Of a DNA stretch of 64,000 nt, positions 19,328 through 27,527 are shown piece by piece. The stretch is from positions 35,870 through 99,869 of the forward strand of contig CAIZWN010000002.1 in assembly GCA_903936705.1 (NCBI GenBank), read 5' to 3'. This DNA comes from an uncultured Myxococcales bacterium. GTDB taxonomy: Bacteria > Myxococcota_A > UBA9042 > DTJE01. The notes beneath the pieces are model-generated. The model saw only the letters and a list, made by a program, of their open reading frames with translations. It searched no databases and had not been told where the DNA came from. How positions within the stretch are numbered: the stretch's first letter is position 1; each line of letters begins with the position of its first letter. Made by a program: the position numbers and the translations under genes.

Positions 19328-19424
19328 GGTCCCTCCGATGCTGGATACCGACGGGCCAACGCCCGACCGGTCTGCAACCGCCTCGTTCCGATTTTGCGAA
19401 TGGTCCGTTTTCATCGGCTCCCGC

Positions 19425-20348
19425 TTACTTGATCTGGTACATCTGCGTAACCTTCTGGCCCCGTCGTTCGATGTCCAGGCTGATCGACGGGCTGTTCCGA
19501 AGCTGCTCGAACAGTTCTATGGCCTTGTTAGGCGTGTCGATGTCGCTGCCGTTCACGCGCCGGATCAGGTCGCCGGACTGCAGGCCGATGGCCTTGTAGA
19601 TGCTGTCGGGACGAACCCCAACCAGCCTGAAGCCCGCATACCGGCCGCCTTCGTAGTTCGGTACTATCCGGGCCTGCATGCCAAGTTTGCTGAGGTCTTG
19701 CAGGTTTTCTTCCAGCATCGACCGGTCGATCTGGTAGTCGTTAGCACCCGTCTTCTTGACTCCCTTGGTGAAGTCCTCGGCAGGCGGCCCACCGGCAACC
19801 GCAACCTGGCTGGCCGGCGCCTTCTTGGCTGCGGCAGCCTTGTCTGCGGTCTTGACGTCCCACAGACGAACCACCTGCTGCTTGGCGCCGTTCTGCAGCA
19901 CAATATAACGGGCGGTGATCTCGACCACTTCGGCCTTGTCCGACACCGTGACGCCAATCCGGATCAGCTTGGAAGTCCCGTCCACGCGAATCGTTGCCAG
20001 GGACCATTCGGGCTTGGCGGAAACCAGCGTGCCCAGCAGGTCGATGTTCAGGTCCAGACCGTCGTTTGCCGCGCCCGCGTTCGCATCGTCCGCAGACTCG
20101 ACGACCTTTGGTTCCGCGTCGAACAGGTTCCTGCCGCCAAGGGTCGTCAGCAGGACGCCACCCGGCTCGGGCTTGACCGGCCTTATCGACAGGTGCAGCG
20201 AATCCTTCGCGGCCCTGGCCCCGACCGCGGGCGGCTTCAGGATCAGCACGGCCGCGACCTCGGTCACCAGACCTGCCGCAAGGAACGACCCGACGGCAAT
20301 AGTCGCCAGGTTGACAGACCAGAAGTTGCGCCGGAGAAAGTCCTGCAT
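19425..20348 (-). CDS. gspC: Type II secretion system protein GspC (PDZ-containing)
   Basis: The 307-residue bitopic protein starts at ATG 20348 with GGGAG upstream. It has one transmembrane helix at about 10-32 (NLATIAVGSFLAAGLVTEVAAVLIL), an HR domain (LGTLVSAKPEWSLATIRVDG), and a C-terminal PDZ domain (GRYAGFRLVGVRPDSIYKAIGLQSGDLIRRVNGSDID). GspC couples the inner-membrane platform to the secretin and helps select substrates. As the first gene of the operon it sets the order C-D-E-F-G-H-I-J-K-L-M-N. Confidence 0.92.
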   Translation of the reverse strand: MQDFLRRNFWSVNLATIAVGSFLAAGLVTEVAAVLILKPPAVGARAAKDSLHLSIRPVKPEPGGVLLTTLGGRNLFDAEPKVVESADDANAGAANDGLDLNIDLLGTLVSAKPEWSLATIRVDGTSKLIRIGVTVSDKAEVVEITARYIVLQNGAKQQVVRLWDVKTADKAAAAKKAPASQVAVAGGPPAEDFTKGVKKTGANDYQIDRSMLEENLQDLSKLGMQARIVPNYEGGRYAGFRLVGVRPDSIYKAIGLQSGDLIRRVNGSDIDTPNKAIELFEQLRNSPSISLDIERRGQKVTQMYQIK

Positions 20349-20638
20349 CTGTGGCTCCCGTCTCCTCGGGGCGCGACCGCCCGCCATTGGTACAAGCAAG
20401 GGTCGTACCACGACAAGAACAATATTCGATCGGCCTGAAACAACGCCTTCTGCGACGGTTGGGCGGCCCGAGCCACGGGAATCCCAGGGGCAACTGCCGC
20501 CGTGGTCCAGCCTGTCCAGGTCGCCGAGACCGGCTTCGCAAGGTCACGGATGACAAATTGACAACGCCCCACGAAGGACGGTGGTCAAGCTGACAGGAGG
20601 AACAAGGCCGGTCACGACACCCCCGCAGCCCGCCCCGT

Positions 20639-20668
20639 TTGACTTGAGGGGATGCGGGTCGGGATAAT
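20639..20668 (+). promoter_or_regulatory. Sigma70-type promoter for the IPT/TIG lipoprotein gene
   Basis: A TTGACT -35 hexamer (20639-20644) and a GATAAT -10 hexamer (20663-20668) are separated by 18 bp. Transcription would start near 20675, placing a short leader with GGAGG (20682-20686) before the GTG at 20692. This supports 20692 rather than the more upstream GTG codons. Confidence 0.6.
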
Positions 20669-20691
20669 ACCTGGTGCCTCCGGAGGTGCCG

Positions 20692-23600
20692 GTGATCAAG
20701 GCCTTTCGTCAAACCACACAGAACCCGTGCCGACACGGTACATGGAACATCATGGGGCTGGCCCTGACTGCGGCCTCGGGCCTTGCTTTCGGGTGTTCCC
20801 TATCCGGTTTTGCGCCTCCGTCTTCCGGATCTGACATCCAGGAGGTGCAGGACATATTCGAACCGCCTGACAACTACGTCCAGGGTGACGGGGATGCCCC
20901 TGGCTTCCTGGTTTCCACCGTGGATCCTTCGCGAGGGCCCATTGCCGGCGGCACCAGGATCGAGATCGCAGGCGTCGGCTTCCAGGCAGGGTCCATCGCG
21001 ATCATCGGCGCATCCACGGCATCGGAAGTCGTTGTCCAGACAGGCAGTTCCATCCTCGCCACGACCCCCTCACACCCTGCTGGGTGGGTTGATGTCACGG
21101 TCAAGCGCCCGGATGGAAAGACCGCTCGCCTGGAAAACGCCTTCTTCTACGAGGCATCGGTCGGTGCTTTTTCGGTCGAGCCCGCGGTCGGCCCCAGTGG
21201 CGGAGGCACTCCGATCACCGTCCGGGGCAGCGGAATCACGGCCGGCAGTCGTCTTCTGATCGGCGGGCGCGAGGCTCAGGGTACCCTGGTGCTGGACGAA
21301 CGATCGCTGCTGGCAGTCACACCTCCGGGCACGACCGGCCCAAGGGACGTAACCATCCTGAACGATTCGGGTGCGGCAAGCCTGCGCCGCGGCTTCAGGT
21401 ACGTGGCGGAACCCGGCTTGATCAGGTGTGACCCGGTCCTGGCAATCACGAACGAACCGGTTGACGTGACCGTTTCGGGTAGTGGCCTGGATGACGGAAC
21501 GATTTCGTTTTCGCCTGGAGCGGCAATGCAACTTGCGCCTTCGACCGGCAGAACGGCGCGGTTCAGCTTTACACCATCGCAGACGGGACCGGTAACCGTG
21601 TCGTTCCAGGGACCCGGCGGATCATCGACCCGGCAGGCGTGTCTTTTTGCCGTCTCGGCCCAGGAACTGACCGACCCGACGCCCCGAGTGCTGGCAGTGA
21701 CCCCATCGACTGGAAGCACTGTCGGCGGGGATCCGGTCACGGCGTTGATTCTTGGCTTTCAAACAGTCAATCCCGGCGAACTGGCTGTGAAGATTGGCAC
21801 GGGCACGGCGCTGGCGGTCGCTGTGTCATCGTCCGGCGACGAGGTTGCCTTCACTACTCCCCCTGGTGCCGTCGGAACGGTTGACGTGACCGTCAGCGGC
21901 TCGGGACTTCAGGCCACTGCAGCCCGGGCATTCCAGTATCTGGCGGACGTTACGCTGGTATCTGTTACCCCGGACTTCGGCCCCTGCGAGGGCGGCACGC
22001 CGGTCAGGGTCGAAGGCACCGGACTGGACCAGATCCAGGAGGTGTTCATTGGCCCCCAGCCAGCCGTGGTCGTTCAGGGCGGGCCCGGAGGAACGTTCGT
22101 CGACGTGCGCACGGGGCCGGCAAACCCGGGTCGTCATGACGTTGCCGTGACAACACGCACGGGCAGACGGGTCGTCCTTGCCGGGGCGTTCGTTTTCGGG
22201 GCGACCTCACCCGGCCTTGTAGCGGTTACACCTGACACAGGCTCGCAGTCTGGCGGCACCCTGACCTTCATCGCCGGCAACGGCTTTATACCTGGGGTTT
22301 CCGCATGGTTCGACGGACGCGAGGCCGCCGTGGTCGACGACCGGGACCCAGCCCTCCTGAAGGTTAAAACGCCGTCTGCCGACAAGGCTGCGCGCGTGGA
22401 CGTCGAGGTGCGCTGGCCTGACGGCACTTCCCGGTTGCTGCGCCAGGCGTTCGGATACTTCGACCCGACCGGGTACTTCGGCGGCACCTGGGGCGGTTTC
22501 GTCAACGGTTCCGTGAACGTTACCGTGCTGGATTCATACAACAACAAGCCGGTAAAGGACTCGTTCGTGATCCTCGGATGGCAGACCGAAACGCCCTTCA
22601 AGGGCCGCACCGACAAGCGAGGCCAGATCACGCTGTCCGGCGAGGACCTGTTCGGCCCGATCCAGGCCACCGCTGCGCGCGAAGACTATTCGACATCGAC
22701 GATAGTCGGCGTTGACGCCGAAAACATCACCTTGCACATCGACCCCATGAAACCGGTAATCAACCCGGGTGGCGGAGGCGGTGGTGGTGCCACCAACCTG
22801 CCCCCAGGCGTAGTGTCCGGACGCGTCCTGGGGATAGACAAGTACCTGCTGGCCAAGCCTGATTCCTGCAGGGATCGGCCGTTGAACAACGGTTTCCTGT
22901 GCCGTCCCTGCGCATCAGATGACGACTGTGGAACCGACGGCATCTGCACATCCATCGCGTCGGGGGGATTCCACTGCTCGACTTTGTGCGCCGGCCTGTC
23001 CGACTGCCCGGAAGGCTATGCCTGCAACCAGCTTGTGGACCGCCGAACCGGCTGTGTCCCGGCAGCGGGCCAGCCCGAGGTGCGGTGCGATACCTCGGCG
23101 GGCGGTGCGTTCTCGTCGGGGACGTCCACGGCCCCCGGATCGATGGCGAATGCCAGTGGCGACTACGCCCTCAGCGCCAAGGTTGGCGAGGTGGCTTTGT
23201 ACTGCATCGGAGGATTGCGGCGGTTCGATGATGGCACGTTCGAGCCAGTGGCGATGGGGATCGTCCGGCACGTCCCGGTCAGTTCCGCCAGGATCACGGA
23301 CAGTGTCGACATGGACCTCTCGATTCCCCTGGACAGGGAGGTCGATGTGCGCCTGATCAACGCTCCAGGCGGCCCGGGCGGCCCGAACGACCACGTGGTC
23401 GTCGTGTCGTTGGACCTGGGTTCCGACGGCAGCCTTGACCTTTGGCCCACGATGACGGCGATCGATGGCGACCGGTTCGTACTGCGCCATCTTCCCCGCG
23501 ACTTCACTGGGTTGCTGGAAGGCGCGGTCATGTTCGCGCACGCCGAGGCGAATTCGCACACGCCGGACTCTTTGCCATATTCAGCATCACACGTGCTGGA

Positions 23601-24840
23601 CTGGACGCCCGGACGGGACCTTGGTGTCGTGGAGATCCTGGATGGAACAGGGCGCCTGTTGTCCCCCGACATCCGGCCCGACGCGACAGGCGGTTGCGCA
23701 CTGCCCGACGGCAGCAGCCTTGTCCTGGGACATCAGGGCCTTGCGTGGACCGTCAACCTGGAAGGGGCGATCGAGGCCGGTCCTTCGATGGGGCGGACAA
23801 CCCTGCGGGCCTGTTCAGCGCTGGGCGAAGAGGTGCTGGCGGTGGGCGACGGGGGTGTCGTCGTTCGATCGGGACCGGCAGGGACCGCAGTCGAGGCCGC
23901 GCCGGGCGGTGCAGACCTGCGGGCCGTAACGTGGTTGCCTGATGGCACGGCCTGGGCGGCCGGTGACGGGACCTTGTTGCACATGGACTTGTCGGGGGCC
24001 TGGGCCCGCGTCGAATACGGTTCCCGCACCCCGCTGAACGCCCTTGCGGCGCAGTCGAACGGCACCGTCTGGGCGGCCGGTTCGAACGGGATGGTCGTCC
24101 GGATTACCGGAACGAGGGCAACGCCGATATCCCCGTCTCCGGCAGTTGATGACCTGTTCGCGGCCACGACATTCGGCGATCTGCCCATGCTGGTTGGCAC
24201 CAGGGGGCTGGTTCTGCTGGGGGACGGTTCCGGCGAATTCACGTCGCTGTCGGCCGGGGGCATGGACGACCTTCGCGCCGTATTGGCGCAGCCCGACGGG
24301 ACGGTGGTTGTCGGCGGTTCCCGGGGAACGTTGCTGCGCCTGAAGAACGGCACCTGGGAAAGCGCGTCACCGGCGGGGTTTACGGGCGAGGTCACGACCC
24401 TGGTACCGACCGGTCAGGCAGGCCTGGTGGCCATGACTGGCGATGCGCTGGTTCTGGGGCCGTTCCTGCGGGTCGCCACCTTCACAAACCCGATAAACGG
24501 CCTGCCATGGACCGATCGAACACTGGAATGGACCAGGGATGGCCCTCCAACGCCTTCGCTGACATACACGATGATCTACGGCACGCTGGGAAACGCCGGA
24601 CCTTGGGCCATAGCGGCCGAGGGATCCATCCAGCAGATCAAGCTGCCGGACCTGACAGCCGCCAGCGCGCCGCCCCCACTCGGCCAGGCGCCCCTCGAGG
24701 GCCTGCCTTCTGGCAACATCGTGATAGACGCCAGCCAGATGCTGATCGACGATTTCGACATGAATTCCTACGACCAGGACAACCTGCATTCGAACCGCTG
24801 GCGATCGTGGCAGGAATCGGTGGTGCGCCCCATTCGATAA
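20692..24840 (+). CDS. Giant IPT/TIG-domain lipoprotein with C-terminal beta-propeller-like region
   Basis: The 1382-residue protein starts at GTG 20692, five bases after GGAGG. A lipobox LAFGC puts the lipidated cysteine at about residue 35. About six tandem IPT/TIG immunoglobulin-like domains follow (about 65-590), each opening with a pattern like VDPSRGPIAGGTRIEIAG or VTPDTGSQSGGTLTFIAG. Next come a carboxypeptidase-regulatory-like domain (about 595-690), a Gly-rich linker, and a cysteine-rich module (about 705-800) with pairs such as CRPCASDDDCGTDGIC. The last 450 residues contain repeated segments like LPDGTAWAAGDGTLL and QSNGTVWAAGSNGMVV, suggesting a propeller. It looks like a surface-exposed binding or adhesion protein. 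It has its own promoter, divergent from gspC. Confidence 0.82.
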   Translation: MIKAFRQTTQNPCRHGTWNIMGLALTAASGLAFGCSLSGFAPPSSGSDIQEVQDIFEPPDNYVQGDGDAPGFLVSTVDPSRGPIAGGTRIEIAGVGFQAGSIAIIGASTASEVVVQTGSSILATTPSHPAGWVDVTVKRPDGKTARLENAFFYEASVGAFSVEPAVGPSGGGTPITVRGSGITAGSRLLIGGREAQGTLVLDERSLLAVTPPGTTGPRDVTILNDSGAASLRRGFRYVAEPGLIRCDPVLAITNEPVDVTVSGSGLDDGTISFSPGAAMQLAPSTGRTARFSFTPSQTGPVTVSFQGPGGSSTRQACLFAVSAQELTDPTPRVLAVTPSTGSTVGGDPVTALILGFQTVNPGELAVKIGTGTALAVAVSSSGDEVAFTTPPGAVGTVDVTVSGSGLQATAARAFQYLADVTLVSVTPDFGPCEGGTPVRVEGTGLDQIQEVFIGPQPAVVVQGGPGGTFVDVRTGPANPGRHDVAVTTRTGRRVVLAGAFVFGATSPGLVAVTPDTGSQSGGTLTFIAGNGFIPGVSAWFDGREAAVVDDRDPALLKVKTPSADKAARVDVEVRWPDGTSRLLRQAFGYFDPTGYFGGTWGGFVNGSVNVTVLDSYNNKPVKDSFVILGWQTETPFKGRTDKRGQITLSGEDLFGPIQATAAREDYSTSTIVGVDAENITLHIDPMKPVINPGGGGGGGATNLPPGVVSGRVLGIDKYLLAKPDSCRDRPLNNGFLCRPCASDDDCGTDGICTSIASGGFHCSTLCAGLSDCPEGYACNQLVDRRTGCVPAAGQPEVRCDTSAGGAFSSGTSTAPGSMANASGDYALSAKVGEVALYCIGGLRRFDDGTFEPVAMGIVRHVPVSSARITDSVDMDLSIPLDREVDVRLINAPGGPGGPNDHVVVVSLDLGSDGSLDLWPTMTAIDGDRFVLRHLPRDFTGLLEGAVMFAHAEANSHTPDSLPYSASHVLDWTPGRDLGVVEILDGTGRLLSPDIRPDATGGCALPDGSSLVLGHQGLAWTVNLEGAIEAGPSMGRTTLRACSALGEEVLAVGDGGVVVRSGPAGTAVEAAPGGADLRAVTWLPDGTAWAAGDGTLLHMDLSGAWARVEYGSRTPLNALAAQSNGTVWAAGSNGMVVRITGTRATPISPSPAVDDLFAATTFGDLPMLVGTRGLVLLGDGSGEFTSLSAGGMDDLRAVLAQPDGTVVVGGSRGTLLRLKNGTWESASPAGFTGEVTTLVPTGQAGLVAMTGDALVLGPFLRVATFTNPINGLPWTDRTLEWTRDGPPTPSLTYTMIYGTLGNAGPWAIAAEGSIQQIKLPDLTAASAPPPLGQAPLEGLPSGNIVIDASQMLIDDFDMNSYDQDNLHSNRWRSWQESVVRPIR

Positions 24841-24933
24841 TCGCCCTCGGTCCGACGGGAACGCCCAGCCGCTTTAGGGCATGGAAGTAACGGACGTCCG
24901 TGGGAGATAAGCAGGGTTCATTTTTCGTCCATT

Positions 24934-24950
24934 ATGCAATCCGATTGCAT
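24934..24950. promoter_or_regulatory. 17-bp dyad, possible operator
   Basis: ATGCAAT-CCG-ATTGCAT is a perfect inverted repeat with 7-bp arms in the 260-bp gap between the TIG lipoprotein and hicB. It resembles a dimeric regulator site, but no promoter was identified next to it. The rest of the gap shows nothing recognisable. Confidence 0.35.
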
Positions 24951-25100
24951 GACAGCCGAACGAACCGTTGAAACCAAGGCCGAATGCCAACACGTGCTTT
25001 CGGCCAGTCGGGATCCAGATATGCGTATCGCACCTGCTGGCCGACGGCTCGTGGCAACTAGCGTTCAGGAACACCGCCCCCCCCCAGGATGGCAAAGATC

Positions 25101-25541
25101 CTACGCGGCCCGGCGGCCCTCCCTTGCGTCGACCAATTCCATCTCGAGGTCCAGGAACGAAAGGATACGGGTCAAGGTCTTTAGGGTCACGTTGCCCTTC
25201 AGCGGGCTCTCGAAGCGCTGATAGACCTGGTAGGTCACGCCCATCGCGTCGGCCACCTGCTTCTGTGTCAAGCCAAGCGCCTTCCGACGCTCGCGGACCA
25301 ACAGCGGCACACGAACGTCGAGAGCTGGTTCGACATGGTAGGGGGTGTCGATAGCCGACGGAACCGGCACACCAATCTTCCCGGCGGCTGCCTCCTGCAA
25401 CCACAACGAGATGGCCTCCCTGGCGTTGACCAGTGCCTCTTCGACTGTCTGGCCCCAGGTGAAACAACCGTCGAGGTCCGGAACTACAACCGCGAACGCG
25501 CCGTCATCCGTGCGAATCAGAACAGGGTAGTGCAGATCCAT
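25101..25541 (-). CDS. hicB: HicB-family antitoxin with C-terminal helix-turn-helix
   Basis: The 146-residue protein has the degenerate RNase H-like HicB domain at the N-terminus (YPVLIRTDDGAFAVVVPDLDGCFTWGQTVEEALVNAREAISLWL), followed by a linker and a Cro/CI-type helix-turn-helix (RRKALGLTQKQVADAMGVTYQVYQRFES). The N-terminal part would neutralise the HicA RNase and the HTH would repress the operon. It lies 5 bp after hicA; toxin-first order is normal for hicAB. A 14-bp palindrome inside the hicA promoter is the likely binding site. Confidence 0.9.
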   Translation of the reverse strand: MDLHYPVLIRTDDGAFAVVVPDLDGCFTWGQTVEEALVNAREAISLWLQEAAAGKIGVPVPSAIDTPYHVEPALDVRVPLLVRERRKALGLTQKQVADAMGVTYQVYQRFESPLKGNVTLKTLTRILSFLDLEMELVDAREGRRAA

Positions 25542-25546
25542 GATTG

Positions 25547-25735
25547 CTACCTCTTCAGTTCCAGGCCGGTCTGCCGCAGGATCGCGTGCAGCGTGCCGGT
25601 CGGGATGTCGCCCTTGCCGTGAACCGGAACAATCACCGTCAACTCGCCCTTGACGAGCTTATGGTGGCTACCGCGAACCCCGACCACCAGCCATCCCGCC
25701 TCGCGCAGCACCTTCAGCAGTTCGCGTCCAGTCAT
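25547..25735 (-). CDS. hicA: HicA-family mRNA interferase toxin
   Basis: The 62-residue protein is a complete HicA: double-stranded-RNA-binding-like fold with MTGRELLKVLREAGWLVV, the catalytic histidine in GSHHKLVKG, and the typical end VPVHGKGDIPTGTLHAILRQTGLE. HicA cleaves mRNA independently of the ribosome and is held in check by HicB. The open frame extends far upstream but only the last 62 residues match HicA. The ATG at 25735 lies six bases after the -10 hexamer of its promoter, so the transcript may be leaderless. Confidence 0.9.
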   Translation of the reverse strand: MTGRELLKVLREAGWLVVGVRGSHHKLVKGELTVIVPVHGKGDIPTGTLHAILRQTGLELKR

Positions 25736-25741
25736 GTCCCA

Positions 25742-25770
25742 AAAATACAGCTTAAAAGCTGCGTCGTCAA
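25742..25770 (-). promoter_or_regulatory. hicAB promoter with palindromic operator in the spacer
   Basis: On the minus strand TTGACG (25765-25770) and TATTTT (25742-25747) are 17 bp apart. The spacer contains CAGCTT-TT-AAGCTG (25748-25761), a perfect 6-bp inverted repeat that is a natural operator for the HicB helix-turn-helix. Only six bases separate the -10 from the hicA ATG. Confidence 0.65.
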
Positions 25771-25881
25771 CTATCTGCGCGTGGCTGGCGCTGGCCCGAC
25801 GCCAACGAACCGTCCCGATGGGGTTTGGGCGCCGCACCGCGGCTATGCGCACTCCACCACGCAGGCTCACCCGGCAGACTT

Positions 25882-25909
25882 CTCTGGCCCAGCCACTCTG
25901 GCCCAGCCA
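25882..25909. repeat. Perfect 14-bp tandem repeat upstream of the DUF4143 ATPase promoter
   Basis: CTCTGGCCCAGCCA occurs twice in direct succession, ending one base before the -35 hexamer at 25911. It may be an activator or repressor site, or just a small tandem duplication. Confidence 0.6.
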
Positions 25910-25910
25910 C

Positions 25911-25939
25911 TTGACCCGCGTACAACTGACCTGTAATCT
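25911..25939 (+). promoter_or_regulatory. Sigma70-type promoter for the DUF4143 ATPase
   Basis: TTGACC (25911-25916) and TAATCT (25934-25939) are separated by 17 bp. The start codon is at 25971, leaving a leader of about 25 nt with only a weak ribosome-binding site. Confidence 0.5.
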
Positions 25940-25970
25940 AACGCCACTGATCCCTTTTTTGGTAGATAAA

Positions 25971-27128
25971 ATGGATCTGCTCCCACGTTTATTGCAGGCG
26001 CCGGCGTCCAGTTTCTTCCTATTCGGGCCTCGCGGGACCGGCAAATCACTGTGGGTCAGGACGGCGTTTCCCGATGCCGTGCGGATCGACCTGCTGGACC
26101 CGGCAGAGTTCCACTCGCTGCAGGCGCGCCCGGAACGCCTGCTGGAAAGGGTCCGTGGCATGCGCGATGCCGGTGTCGTGATCATTGACGAGGTCCAGAA
26201 GGTCCCGGAACTTCTTTCGGCGGTTCACCTGCTGATCGAGGAAAATCCTGCCCGCCGATTTGTTCTGACCGGGTCCAGCGCCAGAAAGCTGAAGCGGGCC
26301 GGAGTGGACCTGCTGGCCGGACGCGCAGCCATGCGTTCGATGCACCCGTTCATGGCGGCCGAACTAGGCAGCCTGTTCGACCTGACGACAGCCCTTGAAA
26401 CAGGAATGGTGCCTCTGGTGCGGGCGGCCGTCGATCCCCGCGAGGCGCTTGCTGCATATGTCGGACTGTACCTGCGCGAGGAGATCCAGGCCGAGGGTCT
26501 GGTCAGGCAGTTGCGCGCCTTTGGCAGATTCCTGGAGGCGATCAGCTTTTCTCACGGATCGGTTCTGAACGTGGCCAACGTATCCCGCGAATGCGAGGTC
26601 GAAAGGACAACTGTAGAGGGCTATCTGGCCGTTCTGGAGGACCTGCTGCTTGCGTTCCGGATTCCGGTGTTCACCAAGCGGGCACGCCGCCAGATGACCA
26701 CTCACCCCAAGTTCTACCTGTTCGATGCCGGGCTGTTTCGCAGCCTGCGCCCCTCCGGCCCCCTGGACCAGCCTGAAGCCATCGGGGGGGCTGCGCTGGA
26801 GGGTCTGGTGGCACAGCACTTGCGGACCTGGATCTCGCTGCGAGGCGGTTCAGAAAACCTGTATTTCTGGCGGACCACCGACGCAGTCGAAGTGGACTTC
26901 GTAATCTACGGGCCAGGCGGCTTCTGGGCGATCGAAGTCAAGAACACAGCCAGGGTGCGTCCCGACGACCTTGCCGGACTGCGCGCCTTCGGCACCGACT
27001 ACCCCGAGGCGAAAAGAATCCTCCTGCACCGCGGACCGCACGCGCTGGAGATCGACGGAATTCAGTGTCTTCGGGTCGATGAATTCCTGCTGTCACTGGT
27101 CCCTGAACTGGGACCAGGAGACGCATAG
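25971..27128 (+). CDS. AAA ATPase with DUF4143 domain
   Basis: The 385-residue protein has an N-terminal AAA_14-type ATPase domain with Walker A GPRGTGKS and Walker B VVIIDEVQKVPE, and the sensor LTGSSARKLKR. A helical DUF4143 domain follows, ending in a PD-(D/E)xK-like fold (AVEVDFVIYGPGGFWAIEVKN, with D and E-x-K in place). Proteins of this type are widespread in bacteria and archaea and usually uncharacterised; some are near toxin-antitoxin loci. ATG 25971 is used because it starts the conserved domain and follows the promoter at 25911. Its last 56 codons lie within the first copy of a 259-bp direct repeat that recurs at 29524. Confidence 0.85.
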   Translation: MDLLPRLLQAPASSFFLFGPRGTGKSLWVRTAFPDAVRIDLLDPAEFHSLQARPERLLERVRGMRDAGVVIIDEVQKVPELLSAVHLLIEENPARRFVLTGSSARKLKRAGVDLLAGRAAMRSMHPFMAAELGSLFDLTTALETGMVPLVRAAVDPREALAAYVGLYLREEIQAEGLVRQLRAFGRFLEAISFSHGSVLNVANVSRECEVERTTVEGYLAVLEDLLLAFRIPVFTKRARRQMTTHPKFYLFDAGLFRSLRPSGPLDQPEAIGGAALEGLVAQHLRTWISLRGGSENLYFWRTTDAVEVDFVIYGPGGFWAIEVKNTARVRPDDLAGLRAFGTDYPEAKRILLHRGPHALEIDGIQCLRVDEFLLSLVPELGPGDA

Positions 27129-27219
27129 GCTGGGAAGAATGGGGTTCACCGAGCGGTTACTGTTCTGGCGCTCCATACTGGCCGAAAACGGGCCGATGGA
27201 TTTTTGAGGAGGCACAGGC
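26961..27219 (+). repeat. 259-bp direct repeat, copy 1
   Basis: This segment covers the last 56 codons of the DUF4143 ATPase gene plus 91 bp downstream. It recurs at 29524-29782 with no gaps and 10 mismatches by my count (about 96% identity). Downstream of the stop it contains a mini-ORF (MGFTERLLFWRS..., 22 codons) that is also open in copy 2. The repeat ends exactly where the truncated HEPN remnant begins. Confidence 0.9.
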
Positions 27220-27222
27220 TAT

Positions 27223-27339
27223 CTACGGATCGTCAGTCCGAAAGGACGCGGCAATTGAACCCTCAATGAACGCACCAATCTTCTGCATAGCGGACTGGAT
27301 GTCTTCAAGGTAGTCGAGTGCCTCTCGGCCGGCGATCAT
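27223..27339 (-). pseudogene. Truncated HEPN-domain (HepT-like, DUF86) toxin remnant
   Basis: The ATG at 27339 overlaps the MNT stop (ATGA) exactly as in intact MNT-HEPN operons. The product MIAGREALDYLEDIQSAMQKI... matches the start of HepT-type HEPN proteins but stops after 38 residues, at a TAG near the edge of the direct repeat. The RxxxxH RNase/binding motif and most of the four-helix bundle are missing, so it is a remnant. Intact family members are about 110-140 residues. Confidence 0.6.
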
Positions 27340-27518
27340 GCCCAGACAACCTCCCGAAGGACCTTCTGGCCGACTCGACCTCGAAGCGCCCCGCGGCTGA
27401 CCAGGTCGATCCGCCTGCCAGTCATCGATCGCAGCAGGCTCTGAAGGTCCATCAATCCGAACAGATTCGGCGGACTCCGAAATTCGACAAGCACGTCAAG
27501 GGTTGAAACTCCCTGCGC
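27336..27518 (-). pseudogene. Truncated MNT-type nucleotidyltransferase (MntA-like) antitoxin remnant
   Basis: The minus-strand frame encodes ...TLDVLVEFRSPPNLFG LMDLQSLLRSMTGRRIDLVS RGALRGRVGQKVLREVVWA, the C-terminal two thirds of a minimal nucleotidyltransferase. The GSxxxG motif and first catalytic aspartate region at the N-terminus are absent, and no start codon with a ribosome-binding site is visible; the fragment begins only about 10 bases after the DUF4276 stop. It is followed by a truncated HEPN gene in the usual ATGA coupling. Confidence 0.6.
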
Positions 27519-27527
27519 CGTGGCCCT

